Assembly (NCBI RefSeq): GCF_003058325.1
Contig: NZ_CP028844.1
Span: forward strand, 908,001-972,000
Direction: 5' to 3'
DNA: 64,000 bases
Source of the DNA: Methylobacterium currus
Lineage (GTDB): Bacteria > Pseudomonadota > Alphaproteobacteria > Rhizobiales > Beijerinckiaceae
Position 1 is the first letter of the stretch. Each line of letters starts with the position of its first letter. A model generated the notes under the pieces. It made no database searches and was not told where the DNA came from. It was given only the letters and a program-made list of their open reading frames with translations. Shown one piece after another: positions 25,464-35,024 of this stretch. The translations under genes and the position numbers were made by a program.

Positions 25464-25592
25464 GATCGCCTGGTGCATCACGCCACGATCTTTGAGATGA
25501 ACGTCGAGAGTCATCGCCATCGCGTCGCCCTCGATCGCAAGCGAAGGCCCGGTCGCCCTGCGACCCGGGCGACTGGACTTACATCAAATTAG
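25464..25592 (+). pseudogene. istB C-terminal remnant (plus strand)
   Basis: The plus-strand frame reads DRLVHHATIFEMNVESHRHR and ends with a basic RKRRPGRPATRAT tail and a TAG at 25590-25592, typical of another IS21 istB. The upstream part is lost. The two opposed istB tails indicate recombination between IS21 copies. Confidence 0.6.
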
Positions 25593-25595
25593 TGG

Positions 25596-25765
25596 AGAGC
25601 GGTTTGGCTGGCGCTGGCGGCCAGTCTCGCCTCGGTGCTGCTACTGATGCGCTACAACGACGCCAACGTGCGCTTGGTCTGGCTGTGCTCGCGCAACGAT
25701 GCGATCGGCAACGTGGTGGTGATCGCCGCCCTGGGTGTGTGGGGTACGGCCACCGCGTGGCCAGA
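25596..25765 (+). pseudogene. CDF-type cation-efflux protein, internal fragment (5' of IS21 copy B)
   Basis: The frame reads VWLALAASLASVLLLMRYND, NVRLVWLCSRNDAIGNVVVI and AALGVWGTATAWPD. This matches the second half of CDF/DmeF-type cation diffusion facilitators (helices 4-5 with the conserved WLCSRNDxIxN segment). The 5' end is lost at the istB remnant; the 3' end is interrupted by IS21 copy B with target duplication CCAGA. The remaining part is at 28004-28175. Confidence 0.7.
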
Positions 25766-25833
25766 TGTCAAGCGACGCCCGGAACTGACCCCTTAGCGTC
25801 ACGAAGAACTGGCCCCCCCTCCAGTTTCCAATC

Positions 25834-26622
25834 CTAAACGGGTGTGGGTTGAGGGACGGGCGTCGCCCTCTGCAGCAGACCGCTGCGCCGCTTCTCGCGC
25901 AGCCGGTAGCTGTCGCCCCGGATCGTGACCACATGGCTGTGGTGCAGCAGGCGGTCGAGGATCGCGGTCGCCACCACGGCGTCGCCGAACACCGTGCCCC
26001 ACTCGCCCACCGCCCGGTTCGAGGTCACCAGCATCGCGCCCCGCTCGTAGCGCCGGCTGACGAGCTGGAAGAACAGGTGCGCGGCATCCGGCTCGAACGG
26101 CAGGTAGCCGAGCTCGTCCACGATCAGCAGCTTGGGCTTGGCGTAGTGCGTCAGCCGCTCCTCCAGCCGGCCCTCGGTATGGGCCTTGGCCAGCTGCGCC
26201 ACCAGGGTCGTAGCCGGCGTGAACAGCACGCTGTAGCCGGCCACGATCGCCTCCCGGCCCAGCGCCACCGCCAGGTGCGTCTTGCCGACGCCCGGAGGAC
26301 CCAACAGGAGCACCGCCTCGCCGTTGGCGATGAAGCGGCCGGTGGCGATCTCGCGGATCTGCCCCTTGTCGAGGGAGGGCTGAGCCGCGAAGTCGAAGCC
26401 GGTCAGGTCGCGCACGAACGGGAAGCGCGCCAGCCCGAAGGCCATCTCGATCCGCCGCTGGTCGCGCCGCGCCACCTCCCGCTCGCAGAACAGGGTCAGC
26501 GCCTCGCGGATCGTCAGCTCGCGCCGGCCGGCCTCGTCGATCAGCGTGTCGAGCTGGTCGCGGAGCGCCGTCAGCTTGAGCCGCCCGAGCAGCGCCGTGA
26601 GGTGATCGTGCCCCTCGCTCAT
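25834..26622 (-). CDS. istB: IS21 helper ATPase IstB (copy B)
   Basis: This 262-residue AAA+ ATPase has Walker A LLGPPGVGKTHLAVALGREA, Walker B KLLIVDELGYLPFEPD, sensor LVTSNRAVGEWGTVFGD and C-terminal ILDRLLHHSHVVTIRGDSYR. The start overlaps the istA stop by one base (TGATG), indicating translational coupling. The gene is intact. Confidence 0.93.
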   Translation of the reverse strand: MSEGHDHLTALLGRLKLTALRDQLDTLIDEAGRRELTIREALTLFCEREVARRDQRRIEMAFGLARFPFVRDLTGFDFAAQPSLDKGQIREIATGRFIANGEAVLLLGPPGVGKTHLAVALGREAIVAGYSVLFTPATTLVAQLAKAHTEGRLEERLTHYAKPKLLIVDELGYLPFEPDAAHLFFQLVSRRYERGAMLVTSNRAVGEWGTVFGDAVVATAILDRLLHHSHVVTIRGDSYRLREKRRSGLLQRATPVPQPTPV

Positions 26623-27944
26623 CAGAAGCCTCCCCCGGCCACGGCCTCGTATTCCGAGAGCGGCCGCAGCAGCGTCGGCGGGGGCGCCTCGTCGAGCGGG
26701 ACGGGATCGCGCCGGTACGCGGGCCGGTCCCGGCTGCCGACCAGCCCAGCCAGATGGGCGTCGTCGACCGCGCGCCCATGGCGTCCCGTCAGTTCGGCAT
26801 GGCTGGCGATCTCCTGCCCGCCATGGTGGACGCGCACCCTCGCCCCGCTCACGGTGACGCGCACCGCTTCGCCGATCAGCCGCCAGGGCACCGAGTAGGC
26901 GTTGCCGTCGACGGCGACCGCGCAATCCGCCCCGACCCGGCGCACCAGGTCGCGCGCGGCGGTGAAGGGCGGCACGCCGCCGAGCGGCGTGAGGGCCCCG
27001 GCCTCGTCGCGCGCGAAGCGGTCGGCCGGCGCCTCGCCGGTCGTGCCGTGGGTGCGCTGGTCGGCTACCTCGCGGGTCCAGGCGTCGAGATGCGCTTCCA
27101 GGCCGGCAAAGCTGGCAAAGCAGCGTCCGGCCACGGCGTTCCTCTTGACGTAGCCGACCCCGCGCTCGTCCTTGCCCTTGGTGCGGGCACGGTACGGTGC
27201 GCAGGCCCGGACCCGGAAGCCCCAGTGTCTGGCGAAGGCCTGCAGGCGCGGGTGGAACACGACCTCGCGGCTGACCGGGTCGTGGTGCAGGACCAGGGCG
27301 CGGGCGTTGTCGAGCAGCACCTCGCGCGGCACGCCCCCGAAGGTCCGGAAGGCGCTCTCCAGGCCGGCAAACCAATCCTCCTGCCGCTCGTGGCCGAAGG
27401 CCCGCACGTGCAGGCGGCGCGAGTAGCCGAGCGTGGCCACGAACAGGAACACGCGAATGGGCTCCTCGCCGATCGTCACCCGGCGCTCGCCGAAGTCGAT
27501 CTGCATCTGCTCGCCCGGCGGCGTCTCGAACCGCACCGTCGCCCGGGCCGCCGCGACCAGGTCCTGGCGCAGGGGAGCCACGGCGCGCTCGACCGTGCGC
27601 AGGCTGACGTGGATGCCCTTCTCGGCCGCCAGATCCTGGCGCACGACGTCGGCATTGCCCGCATGCTGCCGGAAGCGGGCGGCCAGCCACTCGGTGAGAC
27701 CGTCGAGCTGCTTGGAACGTGAGGGCTTGGCGCAGGGCCGCCACTCGCCCCGCCGCAGCCAGTCCTTCACGGTGGTCTTCGAGCAGCCAAGCTCCGCCGC
27801 GATCCGCTTGGCGCCCCAACCGAGAGCCTTGAGCCGGCGCATCGCCGTCACGTCATCCGGCGTCTTCATCTCGGCCCTCCGCGGATCGTCCGTCCGCTCC
27901 AGAGCCTGAGCCTCGTTCTTCATCATCGCGACCGCCTCGCTCAT
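26622..27944 (-). CDS. istA: IS21 transposase IstA (copy B)
   Basis: This 440-residue protein has an N-terminal HTH (LKALGWGAKRIAAELGCSKT), DDE residues in GEQMQIDFGERRVTIG, VLLDNARALVL and TKGKDERGVGYVKRNA, and a C-terminal Mu-transposase-like domain (NAYSVPWRLIGEAVRVTVSG). Upstream sequence between 27945 and 27998 holds the IS terminus. It is complete. Confidence 0.93.
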   Translation of the reverse strand: MSEAVAMMKNEAQALERTDDPRRAEMKTPDDVTAMRRLKALGWGAKRIAAELGCSKTTVKDWLRRGEWRPCAKPSRSKQLDGLTEWLAARFRQHAGNADVVRQDLAAEKGIHVSLRTVERAVAPLRQDLVAAARATVRFETPPGEQMQIDFGERRVTIGEEPIRVFLFVATLGYSRRLHVRAFGHERQEDWFAGLESAFRTFGGVPREVLLDNARALVLHHDPVSREVVFHPRLQAFARHWGFRVRACAPYRARTKGKDERGVGYVKRNAVAGRCFASFAGLEAHLDAWTREVADQRTHGTTGEAPADRFARDEAGALTPLGGVPPFTAARDLVRRVGADCAVAVDGNAYSVPWRLIGEAVRVTVSGARVRVHHGGQEIASHAELTGRHGRAVDDAHLAGLVGSRDRPAYRRDPVPLDEAPPPTLLRPLSEYEAVAGGGF

Positions 27945-28003
27945 CGAGGGGCCAGATCCTCATGACGCCAGGGGGTCAGTTTGTCGTGTCGCCTGACACC
28001 AGA

Positions 28004-28175
28004 CCTGTTAGTGGCAGGCCTGATGGCCGCGATCTTCTTCACCCCGGCGGTGCAGATCCTGCGGCAGGACTGGGCAGAGTACCGCGACGGCGTGGTGATC
28101 GACAGCCATCCGGTGCCGGCCGAGTATCGAAATACCGTTATAAATACGATTTATCCACATTATACCCTCGAGTAA
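28004..28175 (+). pseudogene. CDF-type cation-efflux protein, C-terminal fragment (3' of IS21 copy B)
   Basis: After the CCAGA duplication the frame reads LLVAGLMAAIFFTPAVQILR, QDWAEYRDG and runs to a stop at 28175. Removing IS21 and one CCAGA gives ATAWPDLLVAGLMAA in frame, the last transmembrane helix of a CDF transporter. The 5' part of the gene is missing, so the gene was probably dead before or after the IS event. Confidence 0.7.
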
Positions 28176-28186
28176 ATACTGTATTA

Positions 28187-31100
28187 TTAGGCAGCAGCTG
28201 ATGGGTTGAAGATGACGTCGACCCAGTAGTTGGACCGATTGAAGGATTGTGTTGGGAAAAGACTGGAGCTGCCGTAAGCATAGACGCCATTGCCACCCGA
28301 AGCATCGCTCGCTGGCGCGGTGAGTGGCCCACTCGTGACGGCGTTTGCGAAGGCGTTGGCGGTCGTCGAGTAACGGCCGACACTGGTGTGGTAGGAGGCG
28401 GTGTAGGTGGCGCCAGGCGTCAGCGTCACCGGGTTCGAGAAGGTGGCGGTCTGCCAGCCGCTCGCGCTCTCGTTGGTGAAGGTGGCGGTGGCGAGCGCCT
28501 GACCCGAGCTCGACCAGAGTGTGCCGGTATGGGTGCCGGTGTCCTGGGTGCCCTTGTAGAACTTGATCGCGCTGACTGTGCCGGCGCTGGAGCTCTGGAA
28601 TTTCACGCCGAGCTCGACCGGGCTGGTGTCGTTGGCGTTGGTCGAAGCCGGGGTCGCCGAGGCGGAGAACAGGCTGACCGGGGCGGTGCCCGGCGCCGAG
28701 ACGGTGAGGGCGACGTTGGCGGACGCCGTGCCGCCGCGCCCGTCCGAGATCGTGTAGGTGAAGCCGGCGGGACCGGTGTAGCCGGTCGTCGGCGTGAAGG
28801 TGACGGTGGAGTCGGTGGTGTTGAGCGCGACGGTGCCGTTGGTGGGGCCGCTGACGCTCGTCACCGTCAGCGGGTCGCCGTTCGGGTCGGTGTCGTTGGC
28901 GAGAAGCGTCGACGTCCCGAAGGTGACAGCGGTGTTGCGGGTCACCGCCGGACCGGTGTCGTTGACGGCGGTTGGGGCCTGGTTTGTGGCGCTGCTGTTC
29001 GGGTTGAAGACGACGTCGACCCAGTAGTTGGTGTTCTGGAAGGTGTTGGTCGGGAACAGGCTGGAGCCGCCATAGGCGTAGACGCCGTTGCCGGAGGCCG
29101 GCGCGGTGAGCGGCCCACTCGTGACCGCGTTGGCGAAGCCGTTCGCCGTCGTCGAGTAACGGCCGACACTGGTGTGGTAGGAGGCGGTGTAGGTGGCGCC
29201 AGGCGTCAGCGTCACCGGGTTCGAGAAGGTGGCGGTCTGCCAACCGCTCGCGCTCTCGTTGGTGAAGGTGGCGGTGGCGAGCGCCTGACCCGAGCTCGAC
29301 CAGAGTGTGCCGGTATGGGTGCCGGTGTCCTGGGTGCCCTTGTAGAACTTGATCGCGCTGACTGTGCCGGCGCTGGAGCTCTGGAATTTCACGCCGAGCT
29401 CGACCGGGCTGGTGTCGTTGGCGTTGGTCGAAGCCGGGGTCGCCGAGGCGGAGAACAGGCTGACCGGGGCGGTGCCCGGCGCCGAGACGGTGAGGGCGAC
29501 GTTGGCGGACGCCGTGCCGCCGCGCCCGTCCGAGATCGTGTAGGTGAAGCCGGCGGGACCGGTGTAGCCGGTCGTCGGCGTGAAGGTGACGGTGGAGTCG
29601 GTGGTGTTGAGCGCGACGGTGCCGTTGGTGGGGCCGCTGACGCTCGTCACCGTCAGCGGGTCGCCGTTCGGGTCGGTGTCGTTGGCGAGAAGCGTCGACG
29701 TCCCGAAGGTGACGGCGGTGTTGCGGGTCACCGCCAGGCCGGTATCGTTGACGGCGGTTGGGGCCTGGTTCGTCGTGGTGCCGTTAGGATTGAACAGCAC
29801 GTCGACCCAGAAATTAGTGTTATTGAAGCTCTGGGTCGGGAACTGGCTCGTGTTGCTGTAGACGAAGACGCCATTGCTGCCGCCCGCGGCGCTGAGCGGG
29901 CCGCTGGTCACGGTGTTGTTGAAGTAGTTCACGTCGCTCGAGTAGTGACCAAGCGTCGAGTAGTACGAGGCGGTGTAGGTCGCGCCCGGGGTGATGGGGA
30001 CTGGGTTCGAGAAGGTGGCGGTCTGCCAACCATCCGTGGTCTCGTTGGTGAAGGTCGTGGTGGCGAGCTTCTGCCCGGTGCTCGACCACAGGGTGCCGGT
30101 ATGGGTGCCGGTATCCTGCGAGCCCTTGTAGAAGCGGATGCCGCTGACCGTGCCGGCGGCCGAGCTCGTGAACTGGACGCCGAGCTCGACCGAGGTGGTG
30201 TCGGCAGTGTTGACGACCTTCGGCTTCGCCGAGCCCGGAAACAGCGTCTGGGAGGGCGACGACGTCACCGTCAGGGTCCTGCCGGCGGAAGGGCTCTCCA
30301 CGTTGACGCTGTCGTCCGTCGCCCGGGTGCGGATCACGTAGGTGCCGGCGACCTGCGGCGCGAAGGTGTAGCTCCAGTCCTCGTCGCCCGTTGCCGCGCG
30401 CCAGGTCGCGCCGTTGTCGGTCGAGACCTCGACGCCCGCGACCACGCCCCCGCCCGCATCGCTCGCCGTGCCGGTGATCGTGACGGGCGTGAACGCCGCC
30501 ACGCTGGTGCCGGTGGTCGGCGTGGTGATGGTCGAGGTCGGGGCCGTGTGGTCGGTCGAGGCGGTGGCGGGGGTGAGGCTCGGGTCGAGGGTCTGGGGCT
30601 GGATCCCCATATCGGCCAGCAGGTTGACCATCGCCTGCTGGATCCGCGGATCGGTCGGCGTCGCCTCGTTGTCATGGTTGGCCGACAGGCCCCAGGACCA
30701 GTAGACCGTGCCGGCCCCGAACACGAGGGCGCCGCTCGGTGCGCGGTAGAGCGTCAGGCTGTGGGTCGCCGTGCCCTTGCCGACGGTGTTGCCATAATCT
30801 TGGAGGTAGCTCGCCTCGTTGATGGTGGTCGAGGACAGGCGCACCAGGCCGGCCGGGGCGTTGGCGTTGTCGGGTGCCTCGTCCCACTCGTAGCCGAGAT
30901 AGTTCTTGTTGAGCGAGGCGGTCTGGCCCGGCTGCAGGTTGGCGACGCTGGTATTGCGCCAGAAGCGCAGGTTGGCGTCGTCGTACGGCACCGTGATCGT
31001 GTCGAGGACGTAGGAATCGACCTGGAACATCGTGCCGGTGAGGGAATTCTCCGGGTTGTTGTTGCCGATCGTCCCGGCCGGCCCGCGGGGGTCGCGGAAG

Positions 31101-32926
31101 GTCCCGGTCCACTGGTTGGTCGGGTCGAGGTCCTGGTTGGCGCCCCAGGTCTCCTTGTAGGAGACCAGCGTGCGGTAGGGCGTGGCGTCGCTGCTGATGC
31201 TATTGGCGAACCGCGTGCGCCAGTAGACCTCGTTGCCGCTCCAGAACGACAGGTTCACGCCGGCGTCCCGCGCCGCCTCGACGTTAGTGCGCTGCTGGCC
31301 CGACCAGTACTCGTCGTGGCCGACATCGAGGTACATCTTGTGGTTCTTGAGCAGGCTGCCGTAGCGGTCAGCATCGACGCCGGCCATGTAGGAGACGTCG
31401 TAGCCATTCTGCTCGAGCCACATGATCGCCGGGAACTCGGCGCCGTAGATGTAGTCCTGGGGCCCGGCCGCGAGGCCGCCGCCCCGGGTGGTGATCGGCC
31501 GGTTGTAGCTGACCGCATACGCCCGCCCCTGGCCCTGGCCGGTCGCCGGTCCGTTGCCGCCGTAGAAGTTCGCCCCGCCCCAGGGATTGTAGGCCTGCCA
31601 ACTCTGGTCGGCTGTTTGGAAGATGATGTCGCTGCGACTTGCGTCGTCCCGGACGATGAACGGGATCTCGTTGACGCCTGCCGTGCCGTCCTGGCGCGTC
31701 AGCTTGGCGATGTAGACGCCCGAGACCGCATCCGCTGGCACGTTCCAGGAGGCTGAGACCGACCAGTTGCCGGCATCGACCAGGCCGGTCGCCCCGTCGC
31801 GCAAAGGCGTCGGCTGGTTCTGCACCCCGGTATGCTGGATCGTGTCGATCTTGCGCGCACCCAAGCCCCCGTAATAGCCGAGCCGGTAGATGTCGATCCG
31901 GTAGTTACTCGAATTCGTATTGATCTTGAAGTCGATCGTGTTACCAACATTCACGCTGATGTCAGTGGCAAAGCCTTCGATATTGGCGCTACCACTACCA
32001 TCGATGCCCCACTCGCTGACCGGATTGCCGACCTTCTGGTTCTCCAGGACGATCTTGTTGGTGGTCGAGGCGGTGGCGGTGCCGGTGGTGCTCAGCGAGT
32101 TCGGCGTCAGGGTGTTGGTGGTAATGGACTTCGTCGGAGCCACCGCACTGGTGATCGGGCCGCTCAGCTTAGCGATCTGGGACTTGGACGGACCGGTCGT
32201 GGCGGTTTCTGCCCCGCCGGGCAGGGTGGTGACGGCGCCCACCGGGGCGCTGCTGCCGTAGCCGGGCAATTGCCCGCTCGCCGACAGGATGGTGCTGGAC
32301 CGCAGGTCGAGGATCCGCGTCGGGCAGTTCACGTAGCCGCACGTGCCGCAGCAGAAGATCGCGTTCGAGGCCGCCGACGGGCCCGGCTTTACCGTTGGAT
32401 CCTGGGGAGTCTGGGCAGCGACACTCGAGCCGATCGGCGATACAACGCTCGGGGTAGATGCTTTCGACTTAATAGGGGCCGCGCCGACATTAGGCGGCGC
32501 AGCTGCAATCAGGAAACTCCCAGCTTCCATCATCGAGCTGGTTGAAGCCGTCTCAGATGTTGAGGAGGATGGTGTAGAGAACGATGCGTCTGTGAGATTG
32601 GCGGCCTCGATTGCGAGACCATCATCTGGTGCCACGATTTCTCGGGGCGCAGCAACGGCGTTGATAGGCGCCAGGCTGATGGAGGTGAGAGCGAGGCGCG
32701 GGAGAGTACCAGTGCCTGCGTCCGCCACCTGACGCCATGCACTCAGCGGGAGGACGGAAGGCGTTGTAGTGCTACCATCGTTGTCAGCTAGGTCTACCCC
32801 GTCATTGGTATCACGGACATTCATCTGGCGTGCGCCGGAGAGATAGCGTCCCATTCGTCGGAGATCCGCAAGAAATTTGGAACGGATCGGTACAGACCAA
32901 GAAGCATCATGGCTGTTGAACCGCAT
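28187..32926 (-). CDS. Large modular protein: N,N-dimethylformamidase-like domain, DUF4082 and cadherin-like repeats
   Basis: This 1579-residue protein opens with about 300 residues of low-complexity N-terminus with a CCGTCGYVNC cysteine cluster (residues ~190-205). Residues ~300-830 form an N,N-dimethylformamidase beta-subunit-like domain (YRIDIYRLGYYGGLGARKID, WSGNEVYWRTRF, GAGTVYWSWGLSANHDNE). An Ig/fibronectin-like domain (850-935) follows. DUF4082 modules (FYKGSQDTGTHTGTLWSSTG) occur three times, separated by two cadherin-like domains (QAPTAVNDTGLAVTRNTAV...). No classical signal peptide is seen; secretion by type I or another route is possible. It may be a surface adhesin or glycan-modifying protein. 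The function is inferred. Confidence 0.8.
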   Translation of the reverse strand: MRFNSHDASWSVPIRSKFLADLRRMGRYLSGARQMNVRDTNDGVDLADNDGSTTTPSVLPLSAWRQVADAGTGTLPRLALTSISLAPINAVAAPREIVAPDDGLAIEAANLTDASFSTPSSSTSETASTSSMMEAGSFLIAAAPPNVGAAPIKSKASTPSVVSPIGSSVAAQTPQDPTVKPGPSAASNAIFCCGTCGYVNCPTRILDLRSSTILSASGQLPGYGSSAPVGAVTTLPGGAETATTGPSKSQIAKLSGPITSAVAPTKSITTNTLTPNSLSTTGTATASTTNKIVLENQKVGNPVSEWGIDGSGSANIEGFATDISVNVGNTIDFKINTNSSNYRIDIYRLGYYGGLGARKIDTIQHTGVQNQPTPLRDGATGLVDAGNWSVSASWNVPADAVSGVYIAKLTRQDGTAGVNEIPFIVRDDASRSDIIFQTADQSWQAYNPWGGANFYGGNGPATGQGQGRAYAVSYNRPITTRGGGLAAGPQDYIYGAEFPAIMWLEQNGYDVSYMAGVDADRYGSLLKNHKMYLDVGHDEYWSGQQRTNVEAARDAGVNLSFWSGNEVYWRTRFANSISSDATPYRTLVSYKETWGANQDLDPTNQWTGTFRDPRGPAGTIGNNNPENSLTGTMFQVDSYVLDTITVPYDDANLRFWRNTSVANLQPGQTASLNKNYLGYEWDEAPDNANAPAGLVRLSSTTINEASYLQDYGNTVGKGTATHSLTLYRAPSGALVFGAGTVYWSWGLSANHDNEATPTDPRIQQAMVNLLADMGIQPQTLDPSLTPATASTDHTAPTSTITTPTTGTSVAAFTPVTITGTASDAGGGVVAGVEVSTDNGATWRAATGDEDWSYTFAPQVAGTYVIRTRATDDSVNVESPSAGRTLTVTSSPSQTLFPGSAKPKVVNTADTTSVELGVQFTSSAAGTVSGIRFYKGSQDTGTHTGTLWSSTGQKLATTTFTNETTDGWQTATFSNPVPITPGATYTASYYSTLGHYSSDVNYFNNTVTSGPLSAAGGSNGVFVYSNTSQFPTQSFNNTNFWVDVLFNPNGTTTNQAPTAVNDTGLAVTRNTAVTFGTSTLLANDTDPNGDPLTVTSVSGPTNGTVALNTTDSTVTFTPTTGYTGPAGFTYTISDGRGGTASANVALTVSAPGTAPVSLFSASATPASTNANDTSPVELGVKFQSSSAGTVSAIKFYKGTQDTGTHTGTLWSSSGQALATATFTNESASGWQTATFSNPVTLTPGATYTASYHTSVGRYSTTANGFANAVTSGPLTAPASGNGVYAYGGSSLFPTNTFQNTNYWVDVVFNPNSSATNQAPTAVNDTGPAVTRNTAVTFGTSTLLANDTDPNGDPLTVTSVSGPTNGTVALNTTDSTVTFTPTTGYTGPAGFTYTISDGRGGTASANVALTVSAPGTAPVSLFSASATPASTNANDTSPVELGVKFQSSSAGTVSAIKFYKGTQDTGTHTGTLWSSSGQALATATFTNESASGWQTATFSNPVTLTPGATYTASYHTSVGRYSTTANAFANAVTSGPLTAPASDASGGNGVYAYGSSSLFPTQSFNRSNYWVDVIFNPSAAA
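28365..28986 (-). repeat. Tandem coding repeat, unit 2 (period 786 bp)
   Basis: Nearly identical to 29151-29772; the period is 786 bp (262 codons). Each unit encodes most of one DUF4082 module plus the preceding cadherin-like domain. The near identity indicates recent duplication or continuing homogenisation. Confidence 0.85.
29151..29772 (-). repeat. Tandem coding repeat, unit 1 (period 786 bp)
   Basis: Partner of 28365-28986. A third, more diverged DUF4082 module is encoded by about 29780-30220. Confidence 0.85.
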
Positions 32927-33149
32927 GGTGCTGGCCCTCGGAAAATAACGACACGGGGCAGTACTATCACTGCAGTCGGTTCCAGGATGACGATGTTCAT
33001 CGTTCGGGATCGATCCCGTTTAGTTCAGTTTCCTAATTTTTGGCACATACTACAAATCTTATTTAAAATATTTTGCGTAATAAATAATAATTAAGCCAAT
33101 TTTTCAATTGACATATTATATGATTATAGCAGTTCCGCCATAGTGATAA

Positions 33150-33611
<462 letters not shown>

Positions 33612-34448
33612 ATGTCGGCGAGAATGCCCCTCCTGCTCGCTTGCGGCCTGATGAGCGCGGTCGCATCGGGTGCCGCAGAGGCCGCCGACCTGCCGCCGAG
33701 CGCACCGCTGCCGGAACTGCGCGGAAGTCTGACGGCGGATGTCGAGGTCTCGGGTTTCTATCTGCGCGGCGACATTGGTTTCAGCAACCAAACCGTGGAA
33801 CGGCTGTCTAACAGCTTGGACGCGCTCGGCACCATCGAGAAGGTCAATCTCGGCTTCGCGGGCGCACCGCTCGCCGGAGGCGGTGTTGGCTACCGATTCA
33901 ACCGATGGTTTCGAGCCGACGTCACGGGCGAGTATCGCAGTGCCGCCGCGTTCACTGGGCTGGAACGCTACCGCGACGCGAGCCTGTCGCTCGGTTACGG
34001 CACCGACGAGTACACCGCGTCGAAGCGTGAAGTGGCCGTGCTTCTCAACGGCTACGTCGATCTCGGAAGTTGGTATGGCCTCACGCCCTTCCTCGGCGCC
34101 GGCGTCGGCGCTGCGCGGATCACGCTCGACAATTTCAAGGATACCAACGTCGTCACGCAGGGCCTCGCCTACGCGAAAGCAGGTTCCAAGACGAACCTTG
34201 CTTGGGCGCTGCACGCAGGCGTCGGCTACGAGGTGAGCCCGAGCTTCACCGTCGAGCTAGCCTACCGCTACCTCAATCTCGGCGACGGAAGGACCGGCAC
34301 GGTCTACAACTACGCCGGCCAGTGCGGGTCCTGCGAGGCGCTGACTTTCAAGAACGTCGACTCGCACGACGTGAAGCTCGGCTTGCGCTGGACGCCCGGG
34401 GCCGCGGCCGTTCCGGCCGAACAGGCACCCCTGGTGCGCCGGTACTGA
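33612..34448 (+). CDS. Outer-membrane beta-barrel protein (Omp25/opacity-like)
   Basis: The 278-residue protein has a signal peptide (MSARMPLLLACGLMSAVASG...AEAA). Alternating strands end in aromatic residues (FYLRGDIGFSNQTVE, VGYRFNRWFRADVTGEYR, GYVDLGSWYGLTPFLGAGVG, HAGVGYEVSPSFTVELAYRYL, HDVKLGLRW), as in porin-like barrels common in Hyphomicrobiales. ATG 33612 is used because the upstream start would add residues before the signal peptide. The exact ligand is unknown. Confidence 0.8.
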   Translation: MSARMPLLLACGLMSAVASGAAEAADLPPSAPLPELRGSLTADVEVSGFYLRGDIGFSNQTVERLSNSLDALGTIEKVNLGFAGAPLAGGGVGYRFNRWFRADVTGEYRSAAAFTGLERYRDASLSLGYGTDEYTASKREVAVLLNGYVDLGSWYGLTPFLGAGVGAARITLDNFKDTNVVTQGLAYAKAGSKTNLAWALHAGVGYEVSPSFTVELAYRYLNLGDGRTGTVYNYAGQCGSCEALTFKNVDSHDVKLGLRWTPGAAAVPAEQAPLVRRY

Positions 34449-34557
34449 GTTTCGTCTACTATCCCGGTGGCGTGACGCGGTCGCCTCCCGCATGGGTGGA
34501 GCTTGGCCAAAGCCATTCGGCGTATCTCGGCGCGCCAAAGTAGGTTAAGGAACGGAC

Positions 34558-34941
34558 ATGATGAGACGATTTGCCGTACCGCTGTTGCTCGCTCTGGCGC
34601 TGACGCCCGGCGCCGTCTCGGCGCATGGGGAGGCTCCCCGGGCGGCGCATGGCGGCCTGATGCAGGAAGCGCAGGAACTTTGGGTGGAACTTGTCGTGAA
34701 GGGCGCCGACGTGGCCGTCTACGTCGTTGATCAGGATCGCAAGCCTGTTCCGGCGGCACAGATCTCCGGCACTGCAACCGTGCTCGCCGGCGGTCAGAGC
34801 TACAAGGTCGAGCTGAGCGCGGCCGGCGGCGAGGGTGTCCAGGGTAGGCTGCCGGCTCCGGTTACAGGAAACGTTGTGGCGACGGTAGCGTTGAAGGTCG
34901 TCGGCAAAGCGGTCTCGGCCCGCTTCGCCGGCAAGGCGTGA
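34558..34941 (+). CDS. Small periplasmic protein, function unknown
   Basis: This 127-residue protein has a signal peptide (MMRRFAVPLLLALALTPGAV...SAHG). The mature part begins EAPRAAHGGLMQEAQELWVE and looks like an all-beta domain (VVKGADVAVYVVDQDRKPVP, GTATVLAGGQSYKVELSA). Similar proteins are found beside copper and cobalt efflux genes. The HGGLM segment offers potential metal ligands. It follows the outer-membrane protein by about 110 bp. No named family is assigned. Confidence 0.6.
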   Translation: MMRRFAVPLLLALALTPGAVSAHGEAPRAAHGGLMQEAQELWVELVVKGADVAVYVVDQDRKPVPAAQISGTATVLAGGQSYKVELSAAGGEGVQGRLPAPVTGNVVATVALKVVGKAVSARFAGKA

Positions 34942-35024
34942 CGCAACACGCACGCAAGCCTCTGGAGAGCAGCTCCGCTTGGGAGCGCACAAACACCTGA
35001 CGGTTTGATCACGCGCTCACCAGG

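Larger units (their letters stand above)
25766..27998 (-). mobile_element. IS21-family insertion sequence (copy B), inside a CDF gene
   Basis: Ends read TGTCAAGCGACGCCC (left) and TGTCAGGCGACACGA (right, inverted), with further matching CTGACCCC and CTGGCCCC repeats inside. The 5-bp target duplication CCAGA lies at 25761-25765 and 27999-28003. It carries intact istA and istB of a different subgroup from copy A. Length is 2233 bp. Confidence 0.93.

Noticed and set aside
28247..31756. 1169-residue plus-strand frame
   Set aside because: It is the antisense shadow of the DUF4082/cadherin protein; its long length follows from GC-rich, stop-poor repeats.
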